Shown here one piece after another: positions 36,574 to 46,115 of a stretch of DNA of 64,000 bases. Where the stretch lies: the NCBI GenBank assembly GCA_015501595.1, contig JADNRX010000002.1, forward strand, positions 186,001 to 250,000, given 5' to 3'. Positions within the stretch are counted from its first letter, which is position 1. Each line of letters opens with the position of its first letter. Under the pieces are notes generated by a model, which did not search any database, had not been told where the DNA came from, and saw only the letters and a list, made by a program, of their open reading frames with translations. Both the position numbers and the translations under genes were made by a program. The stretch comes from Hymenopellis radicata. Its lineage: Eukaryota; Basidiomycota; Agaricomycetes; Agaricales; Physalacriaceae.

Positions 36574-38262
36574 TGCAGTTCATATATCTACACCGCCAAT
36601 TTGGTCTGAGGTCCCCCGGACCTCGCAAGGCCGAGATGTCAGGATGATCGGCCCTCACTCAAGTCCGATCCTCGCCGAGGCTCAATCATCGAATCCCACG
36701 AGCCTCGTACGAGGGTGTCATCGCTGCGACCTCGTCCTCGAGGTTGTCTAAATGTTATGGGAGGCCACCTCAGATGTCAGCCATTTAGCCACATAATGTT
36801 ACATAGACAATATATATTCAGGTTTCTTCTAATTTTTAAGCAACATTGACAATCCAAAGAGAGGGAAGAAAACCACAATTATATTCAGAATTATGATAGG
36901 GTACAGCAGTTGAACAGATACAGAAACAACAAGAATAATTAAAAGCTATAGACATGTATCGACTCCCGAGTGGGCAGTGCTGCTGGCGGTTGGCGTCTTG
37001 TATGGGAGGTCATCAGTCAGCTGTCTCGTGCCATGGTCGCGCGCCGCTGTCGGGCGTGTGGAGTCTTGTTGTGGTTGGCATCCAGCACCATTGGCGTCGT
37101 GGTCCATGCTGGTCCATGTGCGATGAGGGAAGGTGGATGATGGTCAACGCTCGCCGCACGCGCGAACGCTCTTTGTGTGTTCTGGCGTTGGTCCTCATCG
37201 GTGTGCTTGTCCTCGTCCTGGGCGTCGATGCGTCGGTTCTGGTTCAGTGCACTGATCCTCGTCCTCGGCGTTGCTCCTCGTCCAATGCGTCGATTCTCGT
37301 CCTGTGTTGGTCCTCGTCCTGCGTTAATCCTCGTCCTGCGTTGGTCCTCGTCCTGCGTTGGTCCTCATCCTGCGTTGGTCCTCGTCCTGAGTGTAAATCC
37401 TCGGCGCTCGTCTGGGTATTGATCCTCGTTCGGGCCCGCGCAGTGGTGTCGTATTCGCTGGACCTCCTCCTCTGAGTGCACATGGGCGGTGTGGGGTGGT
37501 GTTGCTTGGTGAACGTTATGCAGGGTTCGGGTGGCAAGCGAGAAGGAAAGTGGGAGAAGGAAAGACGACAGAATGTTTGGCAGTGATTGCCCAGCGTTTT
37601 GGTTGAAATTGCACGTGATTGCTGAGTTTGAATGGACTTGGCGAATTTCAATGTTCGTCCAGAGGCTCAGAGCTCAGAACGTTCTTTTAAACACACAGGC
37701 ATGTTTAAGGCGTTGCAGATAGGTAATAAAATTGCACAGATTCGCTTGAAATGCCCAGACAAGTATCAGTAGCATATTTACAGTATTTTCTGTATGACCA
37801 TCTCTCGAGGATCCAGCGAGGCCCCGGGTTCCGAGCCTCGGCGAGAGCTGAGGTCGGCAGGATGTCGATCGGACCAACAAATTGATGTTGCCGCGACTCT
37901 CGGCGAGGCCGGCATTTCGAGATCCGATCGACCTTGTGCCATTTTGGTGGTGTACATCGATGCCCAATGTCTATTGGCTGGGAACGTTCAAGAGCCAAGA
38001 ATGCAAGTTTCACGCGTATTAGGTGTCAAACCTGTTTGTATTCGGCGACTACCTATGTAAATTGCAGGAGTGCAGCTAAGGTGGGTGCAGCAGCTAGTGC
38101 AAAGCAAAAGTAAAGTAAAAAAAAAGATCACAACTCGACGAGGAGGGAGATATAGTAGAACAGTCCGAACTTGAGGGAATCAACGGTATATGGTGTTAGT
38201 CTACGAGTCCATTATAGTCCAAGAAAAATTTAAGTTACACCACCCTTCCCTAGTGCTCACAT
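36574..38262. other. Gene-poor region with minisatellite and decayed repeats
   Basis: 1.69 kb without a credible gene. It contains GC-rich segments at about 36610-36740 and 37800-37940 that share words in the same order (GGATG, GATCGG, CTCGscGAGGC), a 12-nt palindrome CCTCGTACGAGG (36703-36714), an AT-rich stretch (36775-36950) and a 17-nt minisatellite (37294-37395). The last about 200 nt are probably 3' UTR of the minus-strand cupredoxin. It looks like remains of repetitive DNA; no transposase or reverse transcriptase frame is visible. Confidence 0.6.
37294..37395. repeat. 17-nt minisatellite, six units
   Basis: Six consecutive units of consensus TCCTCGTCCTGCGTTGG at 37294, 37311, 37328, 37345, 37362 and 37379, two of them identical and the rest with one to a few changes. 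More decayed copies extend left to about 37188. The unit is not a multiple of three, so the translated repeats on either strand are not protein repeats. Confidence 0.85.
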
Positions 38263-39962
38263 TTACAGAAGGAAGACAGTAGCAACGACGGCAACAACAC
38301 CAACGAGCATCTTGGACGCCGCCAAGCTACCAGCGCCGTTGCCGGTGCTCTGTGAATTGGCCGTACCAGTCGACGTAGCCGCCGCGGCCGAAGCAGCGGT
38401 GCTAGTGGCGGCGGCGGAACCGGAGGAGCCTGACGCACCATCGGCGGCAGCAGCATTCTGGAGGGCAGCACTGACATCGAGGGGGACCATCAAGGGGGTG
38501 CTGCCTATGCCGCTAAGGTCGACAGAGCCATCATCCTTCATGATATCGGGGTTGGCGGCGAGGAGGTTGCGAGTGTACAGGACGTTCTCCATGACAGAAG
38601 CATGAGCCCACTCCGGCATCGACCCGATGTCAATGTTAGTTCCCCAGTTAGCAGCGCTGGAGCCAGCGGTTTGGGTCGTGGTGTACGCGGCGTATGCTTT
38701 GACATCAGAGTTCTGCAACCATCAATCAGAACTGTCACACCCAAGCGAAAAAAGGCCAAAAAGCAAACACTTACGTTGGCAGCGACGGATTGCATCATAG
38801 AGCCAACTGAGGTAGCACCTTGGAGAGTGTTGGGAGGGTTGCTGGGAAAATGTAAGACGACGGGCTCCACGGTAAAGAATGAAGACATACATGATACCGA
38901 ACATTCCCTTAGCGCAGTGACCGGGAGTAGCGCAGTAGAAGAAGGTGGGGTCAGTGCTGTTAACGACCTGGGTGACTGGAAAGAAATCAATATACCGGGC
39001 GGAGGCCAAGTGAGGTGTGAACGTACAGGTGAAGTCCTTGTCGTGACTTCCCGAGGTGAAGAGAGCGTCGGATGTTTTGTTGCAGGGCGTGAGAGCAGAA
39101 CTCTTGGTGACCGTGTGGTTGTTGGCACCCCACATGAATAAGATGGTGTCGCCAACCGACGCGTTCAAGGCGAAGGGAACGTAGCGGAGAACACCTTGAC
39201 TGGGAGCGACGGTGACAACGTGGGTTGCACCACTGCCGCTTCCACCACCAGAAGTGGCAGTCGGGGCATAAGTAGCCGATCCCATAGCGCCGCCATAAGA
39301 AGCAAGGCATTCTATAAAAGCCCATGAGTAACTGATTTTTGTCTATCGGCAAGAGAGAGACATACGTTGAACACAGTCATCATAACCGCCAGAGTTCCAG
39401 TTGTCGCTACCCGAACCGTAGGAAGGAGTAGAGTAGGACTGAGCGGCAGCCGTAGTAGTTGTCCACGCAGCTGCGGTGGTAGTGTCATAAGAGTTACCCA
39501 TGTTGGAGTCATAACCACTGCCCGAGTTGGAGGAGCCGTAGCTAGAGGAATCCATGGAGGAGCCGTAGCTGGAGGAATCCTTGGAGGAGTCGTAGCTGGA
39601 GGAATCCTTGGAGGAGTCGTAGCTAGACGAATCCTTGGAGGAGTCAGAGCTAGACGAATCCTTGGATGAACCATAGCTGGATGACGAGTCCCATGAGGAA
39701 GCCTGAGTAGCATAGGCAGCGGCGGAACCGGCCGTATTAGCAGCGGCTTCAGCGGAAGATTGACTGAAACGATGATATTAGATGCAAATCATAAGATGAT
39801 CAAAGATTTGACAGACCTAGCAAGTTCAACGCTGTCAGTCTTCACAACTCCATCAACAGCCGAAACACCGACTTCAGCGCCAAGAGCGCTGTCTCGTGGC
39901 CTGGGCAAAGCGGCCGTGAAAGTAGAGAGAAGGATGGTAGCACCGATCAAGGACGTGAACAT
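38263..39962 (-). CDS. Secreted Ser-rich cupredoxin-domain protein, probably GPI-anchored
   Basis: Signal peptide (FTSLIGATILLSTFTAALP), a Ser/Asp/Lys/Tyr-rich region with 9-residue repeats (DSSKDSSSY), a cupredoxin domain (HVVTVAPSQGVLRYVPFALN, GANNHTVTKSS, FFYCATPGHCAKGM) with His-Cys-His-Met ligands, then an Ala/Ser/Thr-rich stalk and a hydrophobic tail (ASKMLVGVVAVVATVFLL) for GPI anchoring. About five exons; introns 38700-38780 and 38850-38890 join GMFGII-NPPNTL. Domain type resembles the 8.6-kb gene but with one cupredoxin copy and a different leader. Confidence 0.82.
39545..39679 (-). repeat. Five 27-nt coding repeats in the cupredoxin leader
   Basis: Units start at 39545, 39572, 39599, 39626 and 39653, each encoding a version of the nonapeptide DSSKDSSSY. 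Units two and three are nearly identical, showing recent expansion. Such Ser-rich repeats are typical O-glycosylated spacers of fungal wall proteins. Confidence 0.85.
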
Positions 39963-40707
39963 TGTAGAAGAACGAAGGAGTGAACCGTTGAGGTGTGGTT
40001 GTCGTAGGACTGTGAACTAAAAGTTGGCCTCCCTGGAGGAATTGAACAGAATCTCTATCGAAGAGGGTGATCTGTGCATTGTTGACGATAAGTAAAAGTT
40101 GAGTGGTGGCGAAGAGGAACAAACCTCAAGGCTGAACGAAAGAAGGAAGCCGAGTCAACTCGACTTTGAAAGGAGACGAAAATTGAAGGGAGGGAAAGGA
40201 AAGAAGATGGGTGTGGGATTCACACCGGCGATGGTATTTATTCTCTTGTCTGTATTCGGAGCGTCGTGGTGGCAACATCAGATCTTCATAGTTCCGTGAC
40301 AGATCCTGATTGGCGCATCCTCGGCAGCTCCTATTGGTGGCGGAGACCTCGGGTTACTACAATCCGCGATTCCAACAAAGCGGACGCCATCACAGCTTTC
40401 AGAAGATTTAGACGCGGGTACCCTACAGAACAACAAGAGTAACAGTATACAGTCTACAGGTATAGAGAGAGACGTGAACATCACCAGAGCCAATAAAAAA
40501 ACCTCAAATTCAATACCGTTCACATCCGTCGTACCCCTCCATCCACTCCTTTGGGTCCAATCCCATACGGCCCCATCAGTCGTGACACCGAAGATAGTTC
40601 CCATCAAAGCCTGAGCCAAAGATAAAACCTGCCCAGCACCTGCCCGCGTAAGAAAGACATAATTAGAGACGACAGAATTAGTGGCGAGTGTCTCATCACA
40701 ATCAATA
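39963..40707. other. Intergenic region, cupredoxin promoter and MSO1-like 3' region
   Basis: 745 nt. On the minus strand it includes the cupredoxin promoter: a TATA-like TAAATA at 40235-40240 and CCAAT boxes at 40308-40313 and about 40333. The remainder follows the Mso1-like stop. A long minus-strand open frame (40278-41120) runs through it, but its codons in the 41-kb part are a shadow of the Mso1-like exon, so I do not call it. Confidence 0.45.
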
Positions 40708-41843
40708 TTAATCATGGTAGTGGTGGCTCGTCCTAGAATATGTTGCAGGCCCTGATGGTAAGCCGATACGACCTCTCTGACGTTGACCGGATTCGACACT
40801 CCGCTCGACAGTTCGATAATCAACATCAGAATGATTGCCAGAGTGTTGAGGACGTAACGCAGTGCGTTTTGCGTCCCGTAGTGCTTTGAGACGATCTGTA
40901 GCCTTGGATGGTGTTGAATCATCCATGTACCGGCTGTATTGCGCTGATTTGGGGGCAGGGATGATCGGCGTAGCGGCTGCGGACTCGTAAATGTCTCGGA
41001 AGCCTCTTGGCTTTGTGGCTCGCTCTTCCTCACGCGTGGGAACTGGTGCCTCAGTGACCCGTAACTTTGGCATTCGTTCGCGTTCATCAAACAGCCAAGC
41101 CGGAAGATCAGACCGATCACGAGCTTTTTCGAGGTGGTACGCTTTCATTGCTCGCGTGAGACGTGATTCTTGACCAGGAGGCGTTTCTAAGAATGGACTA
41201 AGTATGAAATCGCTCAAGAACGGAGAACAAACCTTCGCCAGCCATAGTTGTTATGTTGGCCGCCCAAGCTTTTCCAACATTCACAGTCAACGCGCTCGCT
41301 GCTATTGCAACGCGGTTCCATATGGTTCCACCGATTCCATCAACAGGCGATGAAGACGGCAAAGGTTCTTGTCCTGTTTCGAAGATGACTTAGGAACAAT
41401 GATCCGAAGAAGAATGACAGGAACTGACCATAACTATCCGTTGCGGTGGATTGTTGAGCACGTCTGGTCCTCAACGACTGTGATTTCGAGCTTCCCCGAC
41501 GGTACTCATCGTCCTCGTAGCTGGTCACAGAAGACGCATAACCAGAGCCCGACCGGGCGTGGTCGAAAAGAGAGCGAGAAGAGGCAGACGATGCAGAATC
41601 ATGAGACGAGCGATACGACTCGGTATCGGCTGAACGATGATAGGATGGATGATGTGCATGTCGGCGGGGCATAGGCGGGGCAATACTGCGTTCCCTGCGC
41701 ATAGATGGCGCCGACTTCTGAGGACGAACTTGACGAGGCAAGGAGGGAGCGCGATCGTGAGGACGATCAGGTTCGTTTCTAGTGCGCGAACGAGCGCGAG
41801 CTGGTCCGCTCGGCAGACCTACAGCACGAGAACTTGACTGCAT
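40708..41843 (-). CDS. Mso1-like Sec1-interacting protein
   Basis: Three exons. The N-terminus MQSSSRAVGLPSGPARARSR is Arg/Ser-rich. The second exon reads PVDGIGGTIWNRVAIAASAL then TVNVGKAWAANIT, which fits the Mso1 Sec1-binding helix. The third exon continues ETPPGQESRLTRAMKAYHLE and ARDRSDLPAWLFDERERMP and ends RIGLPSGPATYSRTSHHYHD. Mso1 binds Sec1/SNARE assemblies at exocytosis sites in yeast. The call is from the Mso1 N-terminal motif and general layout. Divergent from SQR. Confidence 0.6.
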
Positions 41844-42255
41844 GACAAGTCCTGGGCAAGTCAAGTGGATATCAAAGCTAAAACTTGCAGACCAGCTGCA
41901 AAATGGAGGGTATCCAGAGTCGAAGATGAAAGAAGACAACAAAAGAAGGTGAAGCGACAATTAGACTGCATGACGACCTGGCACAGCCACCTCCGCGGAA
42001 ATCGGTCCGAGAGCCGCGCGATCGCCGATTGCACCATTGAGAGCAAGGAATTTTTCTGTGCATTCATCATCACCGAACGAAGATTGGTCAAAATATCGCC
42101 TGGCCATTCTTATCTAGGTAAACAGTCTATTCAGATCTGTCCTAGACTGAAATCGACCCAAGAATATCCATCACGTGCAGCACGTATTCCGAATTCGCAG
42201 TGAAATATTTAGCGACTTGAAGAATCATCACGGCACTACTCTCCCATTGACCGCC
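41844..42255. promoter_or_regulatory. Divergent promoter region, Mso1-like gene and SQR
   Basis: 412 nt with no gene. It holds a CACGTG E-box at 42173-42178, 78 nt before the SQR ATG, inside CATCACGTGCAGCACGT. No TATA box is evident. Confidence 0.5.
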
Positions 42256-43934
42256 ATGTTGGTTGCTAGAAAGGCCGGCCAGACTGCAAAATTCGTTCGC
42301 TTTGCCAGCACAGCAGCAGCAGGCGATAAATACAAGGTACTCGTGGTTGGAGCTGGTATGTAGGTTTTTGATCACTTGGGAATAATCAGCTTCATTCTCA
42401 CTGCAGGAAGTGGCGGTTTGTCCGTGGCCAATCAGATCTATAAGCGCTTCAAGTCGGCCGGGAAGGCCCTCAACAGTGGTGATGTTGCGGTCGTTGATGC
42501 CGCCGAGTATCATTATTATCAAGTGGGTCCATCTCCATTCTACTTGCTACGCTGCTAAGAAAACATTTCTTCCAGCCGGGATGGTGCGCACGCACCTTAT
42601 TCATTCATATCTTATTCATTGACGCGTCACAGGACACTCGTTGGGGCTGGTCTTAAATCCAAAACCGATTTTCGCCGTCCTCTTGCATCCCTGATACCCA
42701 ACCATATCACCCATGTCAGTGACAAAGTCAAGTCTTTTGACCCCGCCAACTCCTCCATTACCACTACATCCGGCCGCAACCTGTCGTATGAAACGCTGGT
42801 GGTCGCAACTGGGCTTCAGATTAATTGGGATGGCATTCAAGGCCTCTCGAAAGCCCTCCTGGATTCGTCTTCAGGCGTATCGTCTATCTACTCGTACGAT
42901 ACGTGCGACAAGGTCTGGTCCGATATCGAGAGCCTCCGTTCCGGAAACGCGATCTTTACGCAACCTGCAGGAGTTATCAAATGTGCAGGCGGTGCGTTAT
43001 CGTATTCTTTCTTCCAAGTCCTGGCCTAATGTTCCGCTGTAGCTCCGCAAAAAATTATGTGGATGGCACGGGACAGATTCAAAAGGTCGGGTCGTCTGGA
43101 CAACATCAAGGTCGACTTTTATACCGGGATGCCCACCATGTTCAGTGTCAAGAAATATTCTGATGCCCTAGATGCTCTACGCGTTGAACGCAGCGTTGGA
43201 GGATATTTCCAGCACAACCTAATATCTATTAACACGTCGAACCACACGGCTACGTTCAAAAAGGGCGATGGCTCTGAATTGAACGTTGACTACACAACCC
43301 TCCATGTCACCCCACCGATGGGCCCCCTCGATTTCATCAAGGGCTCTCCAATTGCAGATGCAGCGGGATGGGTCTCAGTTGATCAGGCAACACTGCAACA
43401 TACCAAGCCAGAGTATGCAACATATTTGCGTTGGGAGACTGTTCTTCCTTGCCGACTTCTAAGACCGCCGCTGCTATCACTGCGCAGGCACCCGTCTTGA
43501 CTGAGAATCTGTTTTCTTACATGACTAGCGGCAAAGTTGGCCCGGCGAAATACGACGGTTATACTAGTTGCCCCGTACGTTCAGAAGAAACGATCCCTCA
43601 TGCATTTGCTCACTCCTCTTCATTCTTTAGCTCCTTACAGGCTACGGTGAATTAATGCTGGCCGAGTTCAAGTATGGTCTCGAACCCAAAGAATCCTTCC
43701 CGTATTTGAATCAAGCAAAGAGCAATAGGTAATTTTCTTGTTGAGGCGTTATCATGTACTCACGCATATCCGTTAGATTCTTCTATCATCTGAAAAAGGT
43801 CAGTTTCCGTGGACTTTGGTAGCACTAGTTTCTGATGCATGCTCTAGGACGTGTTTCCCACTGCTTACTGGAATTTCATGGTCAAGGGAACTTGGTTTGG
43901 AGCAAATGGATTGGCTCGACCCACTTTCAAGTAG
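42256..43934 (+). CDS. HMT2: Mitochondrial sulfide:quinone oxidoreductase
   Basis: FAD enzyme that oxidises sulfide and passes electrons to ubiquinone (Hmt2/SQOR). A mitochondrial-type leader (LVARKAGQTAKFVRFAST) precedes the FAD-binding VVGAGSGGLSVANQIYKR. YHYYQPGWTLVGAGL is restored only through an 8-nt micro-exon (42576-42583). Catalytic cysteines are visible in QPAGVIKCAGAPQK and YTSCPLLTGYGELML. Further blocks are VTPPMGPLDFIKGSP, NIFALGDCSSLPTSKTAAA and the C-terminal KGTWFGANGLARPTFK. One A seems to be missing at 43419-43420, breaking the frame just before NIFALGDCS. About eight exons. Confidence 0.88.
42576..42583 (+). other. 8-nt micro-exon of SQR
   Basis: CCGGGATG between AG (42574-42575) and GT (42584-42585), with flanking introns of 43 and 49 nt. 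It encodes the P-G-(W) of the invariant YQPGWTLVG motif; skipping it would delete the motif and shift the frame. Confidence 0.85.
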
Positions 43935-44344
43935 ATGTACATTCACGTCTGAAATCTTTGGCGCGCGCAGTACTTTGCTTGGTAGTCCTATGCTTTCGTG
44001 ACAAATACATTGAACTGCTAGCAGCGAACGATTTGCAGCTGGATTTACTGGACTGATTTGAGCACTACTAAAAACTTGTATAGGGATCGTGAGAACTTTT
44101 CTTTTCAATTGACGTCTTCCAAGTTCCATCAGGTTCCATCACTACAGTCAAGAGTTATCAGGCATCAATGACAATGTTCCTACATACTCATCTTTCGACC
44201 TGGTTTCAACATCATAATTCATGTGTTCCTGCTCACTCAACCCTGTCCGTGCTACCCCTAGGCCGCCCACGTTAAATAAATGACCTGAAAACAACGCCCT
44301 TGCTCGCCCTTTCCTCATCAACTCACTACTGAAATTTGACTGAA
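43935..44344. other. Intergenic region between SQR and the FAD oxidase
   Basis: 410 nt. SQR 3' region, then a promoter-like pyrimidine-rich stretch before the ATG. Contains a TGACGTC at about 44112. No coding signal. Confidence 0.4.
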
Positions 44345-46000
44345 ATGCCATTCGACACTAATCTCCTTGCGGAGCTCAAAGCTTCTGGATATACTGGAGA
44401 CATCCTCTTTCCTCCTCTCAAAGGCACCGCGGATGAAAAAGAGAATGATGTTTGGGACCTAGCAACGCGCTCCTGGGGCTGCCAGGCCAAGAAAAACCCA
44501 CAGGTGGTGTTCAAACCCGGGCGCGTTGAAGATGTATCTAAAGCTCTTATCTGGCTCTCGAAACACCACGGCGAAGTGGACTTTGCAGTCCGCTCTGGCG
44601 GTGTAGGCCAGTCACAGAGCGACGATGTCATTATGGATTTAGGACATTTTGACAAGTATGTCTTCTTGTTCTGTCTCTGATCATCCAAATGGCTGACGCT
44701 TAACTAGATTCGATTATGATGCCTCGTCTGAAACGGTCACACTAGGACCTGGTCAAACATGGAGGACCGTGTATGAAAAGCTGATATCTACGCCGGTAAC
44801 CGTCATGGGCGGACGCGTCGGATATGTTGGCGTGGGCGGCTTCCTGACGGGCGGTGGATTATGTTTCCTCACAAACATGTATGGTCTCGCCAGCAACAAT
44901 GTTATCGATTACCAAATCGTGCTTGCGGATGGGCGCGTTTTGTGGGCAAGCGAAGATCCGGAATTGGCGCAGGCGATGCGGGGCGCTGGATATAGCTTTG
45001 GCGGTGAGTCGTCATATCATATCTCCATGTGTGTGTTAATGCTCATCAAATTCATGTAGTGGTAACGGAGATTGTGATGAAGGCGCTCCCGAAGCCGCCT
45101 CGCGTATATGCCGGGTACCTCTTGTACGCGGCGGACAAACTCGAAGCATTGGCCAAGCACGTTGAAAAGCTCACAACAGAGAACACGGATCCTCGGATTA
45201 GTCTTATTCTGGTTTGTATAATACGCAATTTCCTAAGCAAAGTACTCAGATTCTCTTATAGTCTCTCTTCCACGCGCCCGGGTTTGGACCTATATGCTGT
45301 ATGAGCCCCTTCATTGCTGGCATCGAAGGTGAAGATGTAGCAGAGTATGCCAAACGTCCTGAGGTGTTCGGATGGGCATGGGATTATGCGCCCATAAACG
45401 ACAACAGTAAAGTGCTTACATTCGAGGAAGCTGCTTTCATCAATGGTGAGTGAATCCTATCCAAGCTGACCTTGACTGAATGTTCTACCAGAGAATGCTA
45501 TCCATCGCCCCGATTCCACCACCTCGTGGCAAATTGGCGGAACGATGCTGTCCTCATTCGGACCGTCCGTCTTTACTGCTGGTGCCTCTTGGGTTGCGGA
45601 TCTTCAGTCACGTACTGACGGTGAGCGCTTCAACGGCGCTGGAATATTTTATATGCCTTTCATGAAAAACGCTTTCAACACTACATCTGCGACCAAAGGT
45701 GTCTGGCCACCTCCGGGTGTTACAACGCTCAACGCTGTCTCAGTGATGATGAGCCAGCCTGGGTCACTCCCTGGACATCCCGAGGAGAACGCGACGCTGA
45801 TGAGGGAGGGTGTCAAGGCAGTGGAGGAAGCTGCACAGAAGGAGGGGATTAACGTGGTCAAAAAATATCCGAATTACTTGATCAAAGGGAGTGAGCCTAC
45901 TGACTTTTATGACGAGGAGACGCTGGATCTGTTGAGAAAGTTGAAGAGGAAATATGACCCTAGCGATATGTTCAACAAGGGTATCAGGATAGGTCTCTAG
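44345..46000 (+). CDS. FAD-dependent oxidase, berberine-bridge (BBE) family
   Basis: FAD-linked oxidase with p-cresol-methylhydroxylase fold and BBE C-terminal domain. Blocks: ATRSWGCQAKKNPQVVFKPG, VDFAVRSGGVGQSQSDDVIM, VTLGPGQTWRTVYEKL, GGRVGYVGVGGFLTGGGLCF, YGLASNNVIDYQIVLADGR, and at the C-terminus LLRKLKRKYDPSDMFNKG, the BBE signature. The usual GGH that carries 8-alpha-histidyl FAD is GGV here, so flavin linkage is probably non-covalent or different. No signal peptide, so probably intracellular. About six exons, clean frame. Substrate unknown. Confidence 0.83.
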
Positions 46001-46051
46001 CACTAGTCAGAAGAACTATAGGGTTGCACCAAATGTTTGTTGATTCATCCG

Positions 46052-46057
46052 CACGTG
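46052..46057. promoter_or_regulatory. CACGTG E-box upstream of the Man1/Src1 gene
   Basis: CACGTGAC about 60 nt before the ATG. Same core as other promoters in the window. Confidence 0.4.
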
Positions 46058-46115
46058 ACATGTGACTGTCTTTCACGTTGCTCCCGACCACCAACATCAA
46101 TCGGGGGTCTGCACC

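Noticed and set aside
37244..37651. Minus-strand open frame with repeated QDEDQRRTR-like words
   Set aside because: Translation of the 17-nt minisatellite; the repeat changes frame each unit and is not a protein repeat.
38602..39141. 179-codon plus-strand open frame
   Set aside because: Exact antisense shadow of the cupredoxin gene, which has signal peptide, copper motif and splice sites on the other strand.
40278..40707. Hydrophobic minus-strand frame after the Mso1-like stop
   Set aside because: Upstream part is the shadow of the Mso1-like exon, and no start, splice or family supports the rest; probably 3' UTR.
42256..46000. SQR and BBE oxidase as part of a metabolite cluster
   Set aside because: No synthase, P450, transporter or cluster regulator next to them; neighbours are Mso1-like and nuclear membrane genes.
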